Shown: piece after piece, positions 53,897 through 62,747 of the stretch
How positions within the stretch are numbered: position 1 is the first letter of the stretch
How the letters are laid out: each line of letters opens with the position of its first letter
Assembly: GCF_013393185.1 (NCBI RefSeq)
Contig: NZ_QJQX01000054.1
Location: forward strand, 310,001 to 374,000
Source of the DNA: Sphingobium lactosutens
Lineage (GTDB): Bacteria > Pseudomonadota > Alphaproteobacteria > Sphingomonadales > Sphingomonadaceae
Length of the DNA: 64,000 nt
Direction: 5' to 3'
The notes under the pieces: model-generated
The model's input: the letters and a program-made list of their open reading frames with translations, nothing else
The model's database searches: none
Told to the model about the DNA's origin: nothing
Position numbers and translations under genes: made by a program

Positions 53897-54268
53897 ATGG
53901 CCGTGACCAGCATGAACCGTTTCCGCGATTTCTGGCCCTATTATCTGCAGGAACATGCGCGCGCCGGGACGCGCGCACTCCATTATGTAGGGACCAGCCT
54001 CGTCATCGCGCTGGCCGCGGCGATGCCGCTGACCGGATATTGGTGGATGGCGGCCGCGCTGCCGCTGGCAGGCTATGGCTTCGCCTGGGTGTCGCATGGC
54101 CTGATCGAGCGGAACCGCCCGGCGACTTTCCGCTACCCGCTCTGGTCGCTGCGCGCCGACTTCTTCATGTGGCTGCGTTTCCTGACTGGCCATATGAAGT
54201 ATGATCTGGCCAGGGCCGGGGTGCTGCCGGACGGCACCGTCGATCCGGCCCGGCGGATTACCGTTTAA
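53897..54268 (+). CDS. DUF962/Mpo1-like membrane protein
   Basis: A 123-aa protein. FRDFWPYYLQEHARAGTRALHYVG is the conserved DUF962 start (quoted in part: FWPYYLQEH), then two membrane segments and VSHGLIERNRP, with the histidines conserved in the family. Yeast Mpo1 is an iron-dependent dioxygenase of 2-hydroxy fatty acids; sphingolipid-containing sphingomonads could use such an enzyme, though this is inference. Start uncertain: ATG 53897, or GTG 53903, which is six bases after GAGAGG. Confidence 0.78.
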   Translation: MAVTSMNRFRDFWPYYLQEHARAGTRALHYVGTSLVIALAAAMPLTGYWWMAAALPLAGYGFAWVSHGLIERNRPATFRYPLWSLRADFFMWLRFLTGHMKYDLARAGVLPDGTVDPARRITV

Positions 54269-54311
54269 ACCGATCGCTTGACCCCGTCCCGTGCTCTGCC
54301 ACAAGGGGGCC

Positions 54312-55391
54312 ATGTCTCTCGCAGCGCCTCTGACCGCGACTTTTTCCCGGCCCGATCGGGCCGCTCTCGCCCGGCGCTGGCAGGATTTGGAGGCGAGATC
54401 CGACGCCTCCTTCTTCCTCGGCTGGACCTGGGTCGGCGCCTGGCTCGACAGCTATGCGATCCAGCCTGAATTGCTGGCCGTCACCGATGGGGAAGGGCGG
54501 GACGTTGCACTGACGCTGGTCGGCCATGCGATGCAGCGCCGCCTGCTTGGCCCCGTCGCGACGCTCAGCCTCAACCAGTCGGGCGATCCCGTGGCCGATC
54601 GTCCCTATGTCGAATATAATGGCCTGCTCGCGGAAACCGGCCGGGACGTGGAAGCGTCCGGCGCCGTCATCGACGCGCTGGCCCGCCGCCGCGACTGGCG
54701 GGCGCTCCGCCTGAGCGGCGTCACGCCGGACGCGCCATGGCTGGACCTGCCCGCGCGCCGCCGAAACTGCATCGATGCGTCTCCGGTCTATCAGGTCGAT
54801 CTCGACGCCGTGCGCACGGCCGGGGGCGACTATCTCTCGCTGCTCAGCGCGAATACGCGCAGCCAGATCCGCCGCGCGATTAAGGACCGGGGTGGAGCGT
54901 TACCCGATGTCACGACCGGCACGCTGGCGGACATCGAACTCTGGATCGAGGAAATGGCGGCGTTCAACCGGGGGCGGCACGCCGACAATGCGTGGGACGA
55001 TGCCGGTTTCCGGGGCTTCGTCGCGACGGTCGCTGCGCGGGGTTTGCCGACGGGGCAGGTCGAACTGCTACGCTTCACCGATCGGGGGGGAGTGGTCGGC
55101 CTGCTCGTCAATTTCGTGCATCGCGGCGTGGCGATGAATTATCAGTCCGCCTTCGCCGAACCGAACGGGGCCAAGGACAAGCCCGGCCTGCTCTGTCACG
55201 CCGCGGCGGTCGGCGAGTATGCCGGGCGCGATCTGGCGCGCTACAGCTTCCTCGCCGGCAAGGACCGCTACAAGCAGAGCCTCTCCACCTGCGAGGAACG
55301 GCTGGAATGGTGGGTGATCGAGCGGTTTACGCCCCGGCTGGAGGCCGAGGCGCTGCTGCGTCGGCTGCTCAGGCGCCCAGTTTCCGCATGA
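54312..55391 (+). CDS. GNAT/FemAB-like (BioF2-like) acyltransferase
   Basis: A 359-aa protein with the two-lobed Acetyltransf_6 fold also found in CelD-like proteins of exopolysaccharide clusters. Marks: FFLGWTWVGAWLDSY near residue 33, SANTRSQIRRAIKDRG in the middle and FLAGKDRYKQSLST at the end. The acceptor is unknown. The ATG at 54312 has AAGGGGG before it. It overlaps the convergent cupin-like gene by 23 bases; a related gene lies at 56235. Confidence 0.75.
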   Translation: MSLAAPLTATFSRPDRAALARRWQDLEARSDASFFLGWTWVGAWLDSYAIQPELLAVTDGEGRDVALTLVGHAMQRRLLGPVATLSLNQSGDPVADRPYVEYNGLLAETGRDVEASGAVIDALARRRDWRALRLSGVTPDAPWLDLPARRRNCIDASPVYQVDLDAVRTAGGDYLSLLSANTRSQIRRAIKDRGGALPDVTTGTLADIELWIEEMAAFNRGRHADNAWDDAGFRGFVATVAARGLPTGQVELLRFTDRGGVVGLLVNFVHRGVAMNYQSAFAEPNGAKDKPGLLCHAAAVGEYAGRDLARYSFLAGKDRYKQSLSTCEERLEWWVIERFTPRLEAEALLRRLLRRPVSA

Positions 55392-56238
55392 TGCGGTAGA
55401 AGAAGCGGCGCATCCCCTGCCGCTCGGGTTTCGGGCTGACCGTGCCGACGGGCAGGCCGCGCTTGCGCAGCAGCGCATTGAGGCTGTGCAACTCGCTTTC
55501 CGCCACGGACCGTTCGGATCGCCATGTCACTGACAGGCTGATGGAGACGGCCGGACCATTCTCCACGAAATGGGGCGCCTTCACCGGCACATGGATCGCC
55601 TCGCCCGGCGCCAGCGGGAAGGCGCTGCCGCGTGCCTTGAAGCCGTCCTGCCAGAGCAGGTTGCGATGGCCGCCATTATGGAATTCTTCGCTCTTCTGCG
55701 CCGGCACCAGTTCCTCGTCACGCGCGGGGAAGACCGTCATGATCTTGGTCCCCATGATCTGGAGCAGGATATTATGTTCCGGGTCCATGTGGAACGGCGT
55801 GACGCTGCCGGGGGACGATAGGAAGATGAACGCCTCCCGGTGCAGCATCGGCCCGGTCTGGGCGTTGACGATCGGCTCCAGTTCGGCAAGCGCCGTATCG
55901 AGCAAGGCGGCGTAGACGGGATCACGCTCGACATTCTTGAGCACGGCCCAGCTGCCATTGCTCTCGATCGTGCGGATCGTCTCCCCCAGCGTCAGCCCAT
56001 TGGCTGGCGTATCCTCCGGCCGCACGCCCAGCGGCAACTTGCCCAGATTATATTCGACCGAGGCCGCGGGCATCCGTTCGGCCAGTTCCGCCAGAGCGTG
56101 GAGGTTCAGCAGTTCGTGGCCGACGAGGCCATGGGCCAGCTTGACCGGCTGGTCGGGATAGGCTGCGGCAAAAATATCCCGCGCGCTGTCGGGGAATGTG
56201 ACCGTCGCGTCGGCCATGATGGAACGATGGGCGGTCAT
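55369..56238 (-). CDS. Cupin-like (JmjC-type) domain protein
   Basis: A 289-aa protein resembling cupin-like/JmjC-type hydroxylases: FHMDPEHNILLQIMGTK has the H-x-D iron pair, and a later HVPVKAPHFVENG supplies the distal histidine, with ISLSVTWRS behind. Possibly an Fe(II)/2-oxoglutarate oxygenase. Starts inside the end of the CelD-like gene (ATGA, 56235-56238). Confidence 0.78.
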   Translation of the reverse strand: MTAHRSIMADATVTFPDSARDIFAAAYPDQPVKLAHGLVGHELLNLHALAELAERMPAASVEYNLGKLPLGVRPEDTPANGLTLGETIRTIESNGSWAVLKNVERDPVYAALLDTALAELEPIVNAQTGPMLHREAFIFLSSPGSVTPFHMDPEHNILLQIMGTKIMTVFPARDEELVPAQKSEEFHNGGHRNLLWQDGFKARGSAFPLAPGEAIHVPVKAPHFVENGPAVSISLSVTWRSERSVAESELHSLNALLRKRGLPVGTVSPKPERQGMRRFFYRIMRKLGA

Positions 56239-57365
56239 CCCTGTCCTTTCAGAAAGCGAGCCAAGGTTTCCGTGCCGTTGGCAAGAGCGAAGGCGGCGAC
56301 GCGCTGGATCCGCGCGACGCCCTTGCCGCGCAGGGCAATGCGATATTTCGCGATGGTGCGCCGTTCGGCCCAGAGGCTGTCGATCATCGGATGGTCGGCC
56401 GCGGCGCAGCTGTCCATCCAGCCGATATCGGTATCATCCTGCACTGCGTGGAGGTTGGCGATCTCGATCAGCACGCCCGGAGAGAAGCGGCCTAGCGTCT
56501 CGTCAATGGCGATCTTGAAGGAGAAGGCTCCTTCGCCATGGCGAAAATTGACCAGCATGGCGATCGGCCGCCCGTCGAGGTCGATGCGCAGCATGTGCAG
56601 CCGGCCTGCGTCGCTGGCAGCCGTGCAGGCGGCGCGGAAGAAGGCGATATGCTCGGGCTTGCAGGCCAGCGCCGTACCTTCCTTGCCCTTCCACCCCGAT
56701 GCTTCGAGCGCCAGGAAGTCGCTGCACCAGTCGGCGAGGTCAGCCGGATCGGTCAGCAGCCGCTGCTCGACCGTGCCCAGTTCGGCCAGCCGTTTTTGCA
56801 AGCGCCGCAATTCCTTGCGTTTCTTGGAGCGGACATGGGCTTCCCAATAGGTGTCGGCATCCAGGTCTGACCGCAGCATCGCCCGGTCATAGCGATGAAT
56901 TTCGCGCCAGCCGCGCCGCTGCTCGACGCACAGCGTCTCGATCGCGGCGGCATTGGCGCCCGCAGCGTCGATTCCCTCCAGATGCAGGAAGCCGCGCGCC
57001 CAGGGGGCCGCGTCCAGCTGCGCCATGAAATCGCGCCAGGCTGTCAGTTCCTGTCCACGCCGAATGATCGGCGCGCCGAAGAAGCAATGATCGTGCATCC
57101 AGTTTGCAACGCAGCCGATGGGCAGGCGACCATGTCTGTTCTGCATGACGACCGGCAGCAGGCCGATCAGACCCTCTCCGGTCCGTGCCTGGATCAGCCG
57201 GACCGTCATGCCGGTCGCCAGATGGTCGAGCGCCGCGCCCAGCATGTCAGGCGCGTAGAAGGCATTGGCTTCGGCCGCGTCCAGCGCCAGTGCCGTCCAG
57301 CGCGCCCGCGGCGTCGGCGCTGCTGTATCGCACGCAAGAGGCGACGGATGGAAAGCCATGTCCAT
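56235..57365 (-). CDS. GNAT/FemAB-like (CelD-like) acyltransferase
   Basis: A 376-aa Acetyltransf_6 protein. HVRSKKRKELRRLQKRLAE is the usual basic helix in the middle, followed by FLALEASGWKGKEGTAL and the second-lobe motif LVNFRHGEGAFSFKIA. It may acylate an exopolysaccharide, lipid or peptide; the acceptor is unknown. First gene of a two-gene unit with the cupin-like gene. Confidence 0.78.
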   Translation of the reverse strand: MDMAFHPSPLACDTAAPTPRARWTALALDAAEANAFYAPDMLGAALDHLATGMTVRLIQARTGEGLIGLLPVVMQNRHGRLPIGCVANWMHDHCFFGAPIIRRGQELTAWRDFMAQLDAAPWARGFLHLEGIDAAGANAAAIETLCVEQRRGWREIHRYDRAMLRSDLDADTYWEAHVRSKKRKELRRLQKRLAELGTVEQRLLTDPADLADWCSDFLALEASGWKGKEGTALACKPEHIAFFRAACTAASDAGRLHMLRIDLDGRPIAMLVNFRHGEGAFSFKIAIDETLGRFSPGVLIEIANLHAVQDDTDIGWMDSCAAADHPMIDSLWAERRTIAKYRIALRGKGVARIQRVAAFALANGTETLARFLKGQG

Positions 57366-57373
57366 TTGCCCCC

Positions 57374-57404
57374 CTTAGGCAGGAAAGATTAGGGAAAGCC
57401 TAAG
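57374..57404. repeat. Inverted repeat in a divergent promoter region
   Basis: 7-base arms CTTAGGC / GCCTAAG with a 17-base spacer, just upstream of the CelD-like gene and 108 bases before the epimerase. A possible operator. Confidence 0.35.
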
Positions 57405-57511
57405 CAGGAAGCCGCCGGGAGCGGTGCATTCGGGCGATAGGCTTGCTGGGGGGTTTACATCGGCTGTCGCTTCGGCAGAGACGGGGCACAGCTTCCTGAG
57501 GAGAAATAGGC

Positions 57512-58513
57512 ATGACGATTCTCGTCACCGGCGCAGCGGGCTTCATCGGCATGCATGTTGCCGATCAACTGATGGCGCAGGGCCATGCCGTGGTCGGCAT
57601 CGACAATCTCAACGACTATTATCCCGTGTCGCTCAAGCGTGCCCGGCTCGATGCGCTGCATCAGGCCCATGGCAAGCTTTTCACCTTCCACGAGCTGGAT
57701 TTCGCCGACATGGGCGCCGTCCAGGCGGCGCTTCATGACCAGGTGATCGAATCGATCGTTCATCTGGGCGCCCAGGCAGGGGTGCGTTATTCGCTGATCA
57801 ATCCGCACGCCTATGTGCGTTCCAATCTCGCGGGGCATGTGAACATGCTGGAACTGGCGCGGGAGCGTCGTGTGCGGCATCTCGTCTATGCTTCGTCCTC
57901 CTCGGTCTATGGCGGCAATGACAGCCTCCCCTTCCGGGTCGAAGACCGGACCGATCATCCTGTCTCGCTTTATGCCGCGACCAAGCGCGCCGACGAATTG
58001 ATGAGCGAGACCTATGCCCATCTTTTCCGCATTCCGATGACCGGCCTGCGCTTCTTCACCGTTTACGGTCCGTGGGGCCGGCCTGACATGGCGATGTGGA
58101 TATTCACGTCGAAGATCCTGGCGGGCGAGCCGATCCCGGTCTTCAACCATGGCCGGATGCAGCGCGACTTCACCTATATCGACGATATTGTCAGCGGCAT
58201 ATTGGGGTGTCTCGATCATCCGCCGGCTGATGACGGCGCGGTCAAGGCGGGTGGCAGTCGCGCGCCGCACCGGCTGTACAATATCGGCAACAACCGGCCA
58301 GAAGAGCTTATGCACCTCATCTCGGTGCTGGAGGATGCGATCGGCAGGAAGGCGAAGATCGATTTCCAGCCGATGCAGCCGGGCGATGTCCATGCGACCT
58401 TTGCCGACGTGAGTGCCATAGTTCAGGATATCGGTTTCGCGCCCAGCACGACGATCGAGTCGGGGGTTCCGCGTTTCGTAGACTGGTATCGCGCCTATCA
58501 TGCCTCCAGTTGA
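57512..58513 (+). CDS. UDP-glucuronate 4-epimerase-like NAD-dependent epimerase
   Basis: A 333-aa extended SDR close to UDP-glucuronate epimerases (LspL/Cap1J). TGAAGFIGMHVA (residues 6-17), GIDNLNDYYPVSLKRARL, SSSVYGGN, YAATKRADE (catalytic Y-x3-K), and TVYGPWGRPDMA, the stretch typical of this subfamily. It makes UDP-galacturonate for surface polysaccharide. GAGGAG is before its ATG. Confidence 0.88.
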   Translation: MTILVTGAAGFIGMHVADQLMAQGHAVVGIDNLNDYYPVSLKRARLDALHQAHGKLFTFHELDFADMGAVQAALHDQVIESIVHLGAQAGVRYSLINPHAYVRSNLAGHVNMLELARERRVRHLVYASSSSVYGGNDSLPFRVEDRTDHPVSLYAATKRADELMSETYAHLFRIPMTGLRFFTVYGPWGRPDMAMWIFTSKILAGEPIPVFNHGRMQRDFTYIDDIVSGILGCLDHPPADDGAVKAGGSRAPHRLYNIGNNRPEELMHLISVLEDAIGRKAKIDFQPMQPGDVHATFADVSAIVQDIGFAPSTTIESGVPRFVDWYRAYHASS

Positions 58514-58804
58514 AGGCGGCGCACGCATGAGCGGCAAAAAGGATGCGCTGCTTGTCGCATGATATGTTCGTTCGGCCGTGTTTCGTTTCCGTTCCGATCG
58601 ACATTTCGTGAAAGTTTTTCCTTCGCACCTGCGAAATGGTTTGCCATAACTGACTGATACGGCGTAGACCGTCGGTCTGTTCTGGCCTCGCGCCGGCAGA
58701 GGTCGCGATGGTGAGGGAAAGGCGGCACGCCGAATTCGGCGGTTCGTCGCCGTTTGTGTCTGTAGCTCCAGGCTTGCGGCACAAGCGGAAAAAAGGGCAA
58801 GCGC

Positions 58805-59815
58805 GTGTCGATATCAGCATCCAAGATCGTGCCTTTCGGTTCAGGCGGACGTATCGTTGAAACCGCGTGTCGGAGCCTTTCGATAGCGGCCAGCGGGTTG
58901 CATGCGCTCGAAGCGCGTTTCAGCGAGCGTGAATTCGCGGCCAATTTCCTTCGTCTCGTCGGCATACTGATGAATGTTCGCGGCCGCGTGATCGTGACCG
59001 GGATCGGCAAGAGCGGCATCGTCGCGCGCAAGATGACCGCGACGCTGACATCGACCGGGACGCCCGCCATCTTCCTGCATCCCGCGGATGCGGGCCATGG
59101 CGATCTGGGCATGGTGACGCCGGACGATGTCGTATTGATGCTGTCCCATTCCGGGGAATCGACCGAACTTGGGCCCATCATCCAATATTGCAAACGCTTT
59201 GCCATCCCGCTGCTGGCGATGACCGCGCGCGCGCAAAGCACGGCTGCACTGGCGGCCGACATCTGCATCCTGATGCCGAATGTGCCGGAAGCCTGCCCCA
59301 ATGCGCTGGCGCCCACCACCTCGACCACGGTGCAGATGGCCTTTGGCGACGCGCTGGCGGTATCGCTGATGGAGATGCGCGGCTTTTCGGCCGACGATTT
59401 CCACAAATTCCACCCCAATGGCCGACTCGGCGCGCAACTGCTCAAGGTGCGTGAATTGATGGCGACGGGGGATAATGTGCCCACGGTGCGGGAGGATGCC
59501 TCGCTGTTGGACGCCACCATCGAAATGACGCGTGGCCGTTTGGGTGGCACGGCGATCGTCGATCGTGGCGGCCGTCTGATCGGGGCCTTCACCGACGGGG
59601 ATTTGCGCCGGACGGTTACGGGCAAGCAGAATCTGACCGACTCGGTCGGTCGCTTCATGACCACGACGCCGCAATCGGTCGGCCCGGACGAACTGGCGTC
59701 CGAAGCGCTACATCTTATGCACGAGCGCAATATCATGCTGCTGTTCGTATGCGAGAATGACCGGCTGAAGGGCGCGCTCCACATGCATGACCTGCTGCAC
59801 GCCGGGGTTGCCTGA
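58805..59815 (+). CDS. kpsF: KpsF/GutQ-type arabinose-5-phosphate isomerase
   Basis: A 336-aa isomerase, interconverting ribulose-5-phosphate and arabinose-5-phosphate for Kdo synthesis. SIS domain: VTGIGKSGIVARKM, the SHSGEST phosphate loop and PTTSTTVQM, then two CBS domains (MATGDNVPTVRED and GRFMTTTPQSV). The start is GTG. Coupled to kdsB by CTGA. A 291-base gap before it shows nothing recognisable. Confidence 0.93.
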   Translation: MSISASKIVPFGSGGRIVETACRSLSIAASGLHALEARFSEREFAANFLRLVGILMNVRGRVIVTGIGKSGIVARKMTATLTSTGTPAIFLHPADAGHGDLGMVTPDDVVLMLSHSGESTELGPIIQYCKRFAIPLLAMTARAQSTAALAADICILMPNVPEACPNALAPTTSTTVQMAFGDALAVSLMEMRGFSADDFHKFHPNGRLGAQLLKVRELMATGDNVPTVREDASLLDATIEMTRGRLGGTAIVDRGGRLIGAFTDGDLRRTVTGKQNLTDSVGRFMTTTPQSVGPDELASEALHLMHERNIMLLFVCENDRLKGALHMHDLLHAGVA

Positions 59816-60621
59816 AGCATCTCGTCGTCATTCCCGCGCGCGCCGGATCGACCCGGCTGCCGCGCAAGCCGCTGCGTCTGATCGCCGGACGCACGCTGCT
59901 GCATCGCACCATCGCCATGGCGCGATCGGCCATCGCCGACCGTGCTGACACCGTCTTTGTCGTGGCCACCGACGACGGGGACATTGCGGATCATGCTCAG
60001 GCCGTGGGTTGCCAGGCGGTAATGACCGACAGCGCGATCGCCACCGGATCGGGCCGTGCGCTCGCCGCCGCGCTGGCCATACCGGACGCGCCGCGCTTCG
60101 TCGTCAATCTTCAGGGCGATTCGCCCTTCCAGCCCCAAGGCGCGCTCGGTGCCGTCATCGCCGCGCTGGAGCAGGGCGCCGAAGTCGCGACGCCGGTGAT
60201 CGCGCTCGACTGGTCCGCGCTCGACGGGCTGCGGGAGCATAAGTTGCGGTCGCCCTTCAGCGGCACGACCTGCGCGCGCGCGCCGGACGGCCGGGCGCTC
60301 TGGTTCTCCAAGACGATCATCCCGGCGATCCGCAACGAGGAGAGGCTGCGCGCCAGCGAACCGCGTTCGCCGGTCTGGCGCCATGTCGGCCTTTATGGCT
60401 ATGCGCTGGACGCGCTGCGCCGGTTCGAGGCGTGCCCGCCGACGGCGCTGGAAACGCTGGAGGGACTGGAGCAGTTGCGTCTGTTGGAACTCGGCATCCC
60501 CGTCATGACGGTCGCCGTGGATCCGCCCGTCTTCGACAGTTCGGGGATCGACACCGAAGCCGACATAGTCCGCGTCGAACGGCTGATCGCCGAACATGGC
60601 GATCCGACGCCGGCGCTCTGA
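59812..60621 (+). CDS. kdsB: KdsB-like 3-deoxy-manno-octulosonate cytidylyltransferase
   Basis: A 269-aa CMP-Kdo synthetase-like protein. VVIPARAGSTRLPRKPL is the nucleotide-binding loop, followed by VATDDGDIADHA and VVNLQGDSPFQ. The usual SGTDR reads ATGSGR and QGDEP reads QGDSP, so it is a divergent member. There is no ATG, GTG or TTG in frame before the loop; the frame is open only from 59791. The likely start is CTG 59812, which forms a CTGA overlap with the kpsF stop. The first ATG (59917) would remove the active-site loop. Confidence 0.85.
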   Translation: MKHLVVIPARAGSTRLPRKPLRLIAGRTLLHRTIAMARSAIADRADTVFVVATDDGDIADHAQAVGCQAVMTDSAIATGSGRALAAALAIPDAPRFVVNLQGDSPFQPQGALGAVIAALEQGAEVATPVIALDWSALDGLREHKLRSPFSGTTCARAPDGRALWFSKTIIPAIRNEERLRASEPRSPVWRHVGLYGYALDALRRFEACPPTALETLEGLEQLRLLELGIPVMTVAVDPPVFDSSGIDTEADIVRVERLIAEHGDPTPAL

Positions 60622-60626
60622 CGGGC

Positions 60627-61211
60627 ATGCGCCGCATCTTCGTCATCCGCCACGGCAACACCTTCGCTAGCGGCGAGGAACCGCGCCGGATCGGCGCCCG
60701 CACTGACATCCCGCTGGTCGAGAGCGGCCGCGTGCAGGCCGCAGCGCTGGGCGACTGGTTCTCTGGTCAGGGCGTTATCGTCAGTCGCCTCCTGTCCAGC
60801 CCGCTGCTGCGCGCGCACGAAACGGCAGGCGCGATTGCCGCCGCCACTGGTCATGAACTGGACGGGACACGCGACTGGCTGGGCGAGATCGACCATGGCC
60901 CCGACGAAGGGCTGTCCGAAACCGATGTGCTGGCGCGGATCGGCCCGGCTGCGCTGGCGCTATGGGAAGAGCAGGGTGTCGCGCCCGACGGCTGGATCGT
61001 CGATGCCGACATGCGCCTGGCCGCCTGGCGTGCTTTCTTCGCCGAGCGGGGGGAGGGTGTGGACCTGCTCGTCACCAGCAACGGCGCGGCCCGTTTCGCG
61101 CTGCTGGCGCTTGGCCTGCCCCCGCGCAAGCTGCGGACGGGGGCGTTCGGCGAATTGGCCGTGGCAACGGACGGCTCCGTCAGTCTGGTCCGCTGGGACG
61201 CGCGTCCCTAG
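60627..61211 (+). CDS. Histidine phosphatase family protein
   Basis: A 194-aa phosphoglycerate-mutase-like protein: IFVIRHGNTFASGE holds the catalytic histidine, SSPLLRAHETA the second arginine, and VTSNGAARFALLAL replaces the usual second H-G motif with N-G. Begins five bases after kdsB. In Kdo-type clusters such a phosphatase may act on a sugar phosphate; the substrate here is unknown. The SNG in place of SHG may reduce activity. Confidence 0.8.
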   Translation: MRRIFVIRHGNTFASGEEPRRIGARTDIPLVESGRVQAAALGDWFSGQGVIVSRLLSSPLLRAHETAGAIAAATGHELDGTRDWLGEIDHGPDEGLSETDVLARIGPAALALWEEQGVAPDGWIVDADMRLAAWRAFFAERGEGVDLLVTSNGAARFALLALGLPPRKLRTGAFGELAVATDGSVSLVRWDARP

Positions 61212-61214
61212 CCG

Positions 61215-62249
61215 TCACGCCACCGCCGATTCCAGCAGCCGGATCGTGCCCGTGATTGCATCCATTTCCGCCTGCACGCCGACCGGCAGACTATATTGAT
61301 CGGCGACATGGCCGAACTGGCCACCCTGAAAGGCGGGGATGCCGAGCGGCTCCAGATGCTGTTGCAGCACTTCGGACAAGGTGAAGCCGCCGAAGCTGGG
61401 GCCGCCCGGACCGCAGTCGGTGCACTGGCCGAAGGCCACGCCCTTGAGCTTGCCCAGCACGCCCGCCAGCTTCATCTGGGTCAGCATCCGGTCGATCCGG
61501 TAGGGCTGTTCGCCGATATCCTCGATGAAGAGGATCGCGCCGCTGAAGTCGGGCAGCCAAGGCGTTCCCATCAGGGCCGCCAGCACGGTCAGGTTCCCGC
61601 CCAGCAGCCGCCCGCGCGCCACGCCGGGTCGGAAGGTACGGATACGCCCGACCCGCTGTGCCAGACGATCCTCATGCCCTTCCGGATTGGTGAAGGTCGG
61701 CGTACCTGCGTCGAAGGCGACGGCGCGGAAGGCGTCCCAGCTATATTGGCCCCATTTGCTCGACGCGACGGGGCCGTGGATGGTGGTGAAGCCCGCCTTG
61801 GCAGCGAAGGCCATGTGCAGCGCAGTGATATCGGAATAGCCGATCAGCAGCTTGGGATTTTTTCGGATGGTCGCGAAATCCAGCAGCGGCAGGATGCGCG
61901 CGCAGCCCCAGCCGCCCCGCACCGCAAACACCGCCCTGACCTCCGGATCGGCGAACATCGCGTTCACGTCGGCGGCGCGATCCTCATCCTTGCCCGCCAG
62001 ATAGCCATAGCGTTCGGCCAGATGCGGCGCGTCCTTCGGGATCAGCCCCATGGCGCGGATCGTGTCCCTGACCAGATCCAGATCGAAGGCGTCGTCGGTG
62101 AAGCCGGCCGGCTCGATCAGCCCGACCGTATCGCCCTGTCGCAGCCGGGGCGGGCGGATGAGTCCCGGCGTCGCCGCTCCGACCGGCATTTGCGCGGCCG
62201 CCAGCATCGCGCCCATGCCCGCTATCCAGCTGCGGCGGTCCATCTGCAT
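61215..62249 (-). CDS. S66-family LD-carboxypeptidase
   Basis: A 344-aa peptidase with a signal-like N-terminus (MDRRSWIAGMGAMLAAAQM). The nucleophile is in GYSDITALH, the catalytic Glu in LFIEDIGEQPYRIDR, and the histidine in GQFGHVADQYSLP. S66 enzymes cut the L,D-bond of murein tetrapeptides for recycling. Starts two bases after the cupin gene ends; an upstream extension is inside the cupin gene. Confidence 0.9.
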   Translation of the reverse strand: MQMDRRSWIAGMGAMLAAAQMPVGAATPGLIRPPRLRQGDTVGLIEPAGFTDDAFDLDLVRDTIRAMGLIPKDAPHLAERYGYLAGKDEDRAADVNAMFADPEVRAVFAVRGGWGCARILPLLDFATIRKNPKLLIGYSDITALHMAFAAKAGFTTIHGPVASSKWGQYSWDAFRAVAFDAGTPTFTNPEGHEDRLAQRVGRIRTFRPGVARGRLLGGNLTVLAALMGTPWLPDFSGAILFIEDIGEQPYRIDRMLTQMKLAGVLGKLKGVAFGQCTDCGPGGPSFGGFTLSEVLQQHLEPLGIPAFQGGQFGHVADQYSLPVGVQAEMDAITGTIRLLESAVA

Positions 62250-62251
62250 CG

Positions 62252-62695
62252 TCAATAGCTGCTCCCATCCTTGTGGCGGTAGGCTCCGCCCGACCATAGA
62301 AGATCGATATCCGAATAATGACAATCGCCCGAGGGAGGACGACCGAAGGCGACGAATACGCAATCCTCCCCGCTTTCATTCAGCAGGTGATGGCCGTTCG
62401 GCTCACCCTTGGGAAAGGCAGCCATGTCGCCGGGATGCAGCAGCGTGCGCGCGCCATCTTCGACCAGCACCGCCTGACCTGCCAGCATGACGAGGAATTC
62501 GTCCTCATCCTCATGCCAATGCCGGTGGGAGGATGCGCCGCCCGGCTTCAGCACCACATGGCTGACGCCAAAGTCCGACAATCCCGTGGCCGGACCCAGC
62601 CGCCGATACCATCGCTCCGCGACCATGGCCGCATGTTCGGCGGGATAGCCGGTACGGTTCGTCTGTTCGATGCGTTCAAGGTCGATCCTGGGCAT
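62252..62695 (-). CDS. Cupin-domain protein
   Basis: A 147-aa single-domain cupin. Motif 1 is GGASSHRHWHEDEDEFLVMLAG (quoted in part: SHRHWHEDEDEFLVML) and motif 2 is PGDMAAFPKGEPNGHHLLN, with the metal-binding histidines and glutamate. Function unknown. The ATG at 62695 has AGGAG before it. In operon with the LD-carboxypeptidase. Confidence 0.85.
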   Translation of the reverse strand: MPRIDLERIEQTNRTGYPAEHAAMVAERWYRRLGPATGLSDFGVSHVVLKPGGASSHRHWHEDEDEFLVMLAGQAVLVEDGARTLLHPGDMAAFPKGEPNGHHLLNESGEDCVFVAFGRPPSGDCHYSDIDLLWSGGAYRHKDGSSY

Positions 62696-62747
62696 GACCC
62701 GTCTCCTGCGGCTGGCCAAGGGGCCATGCTTTCGCTAACGCCACCCT

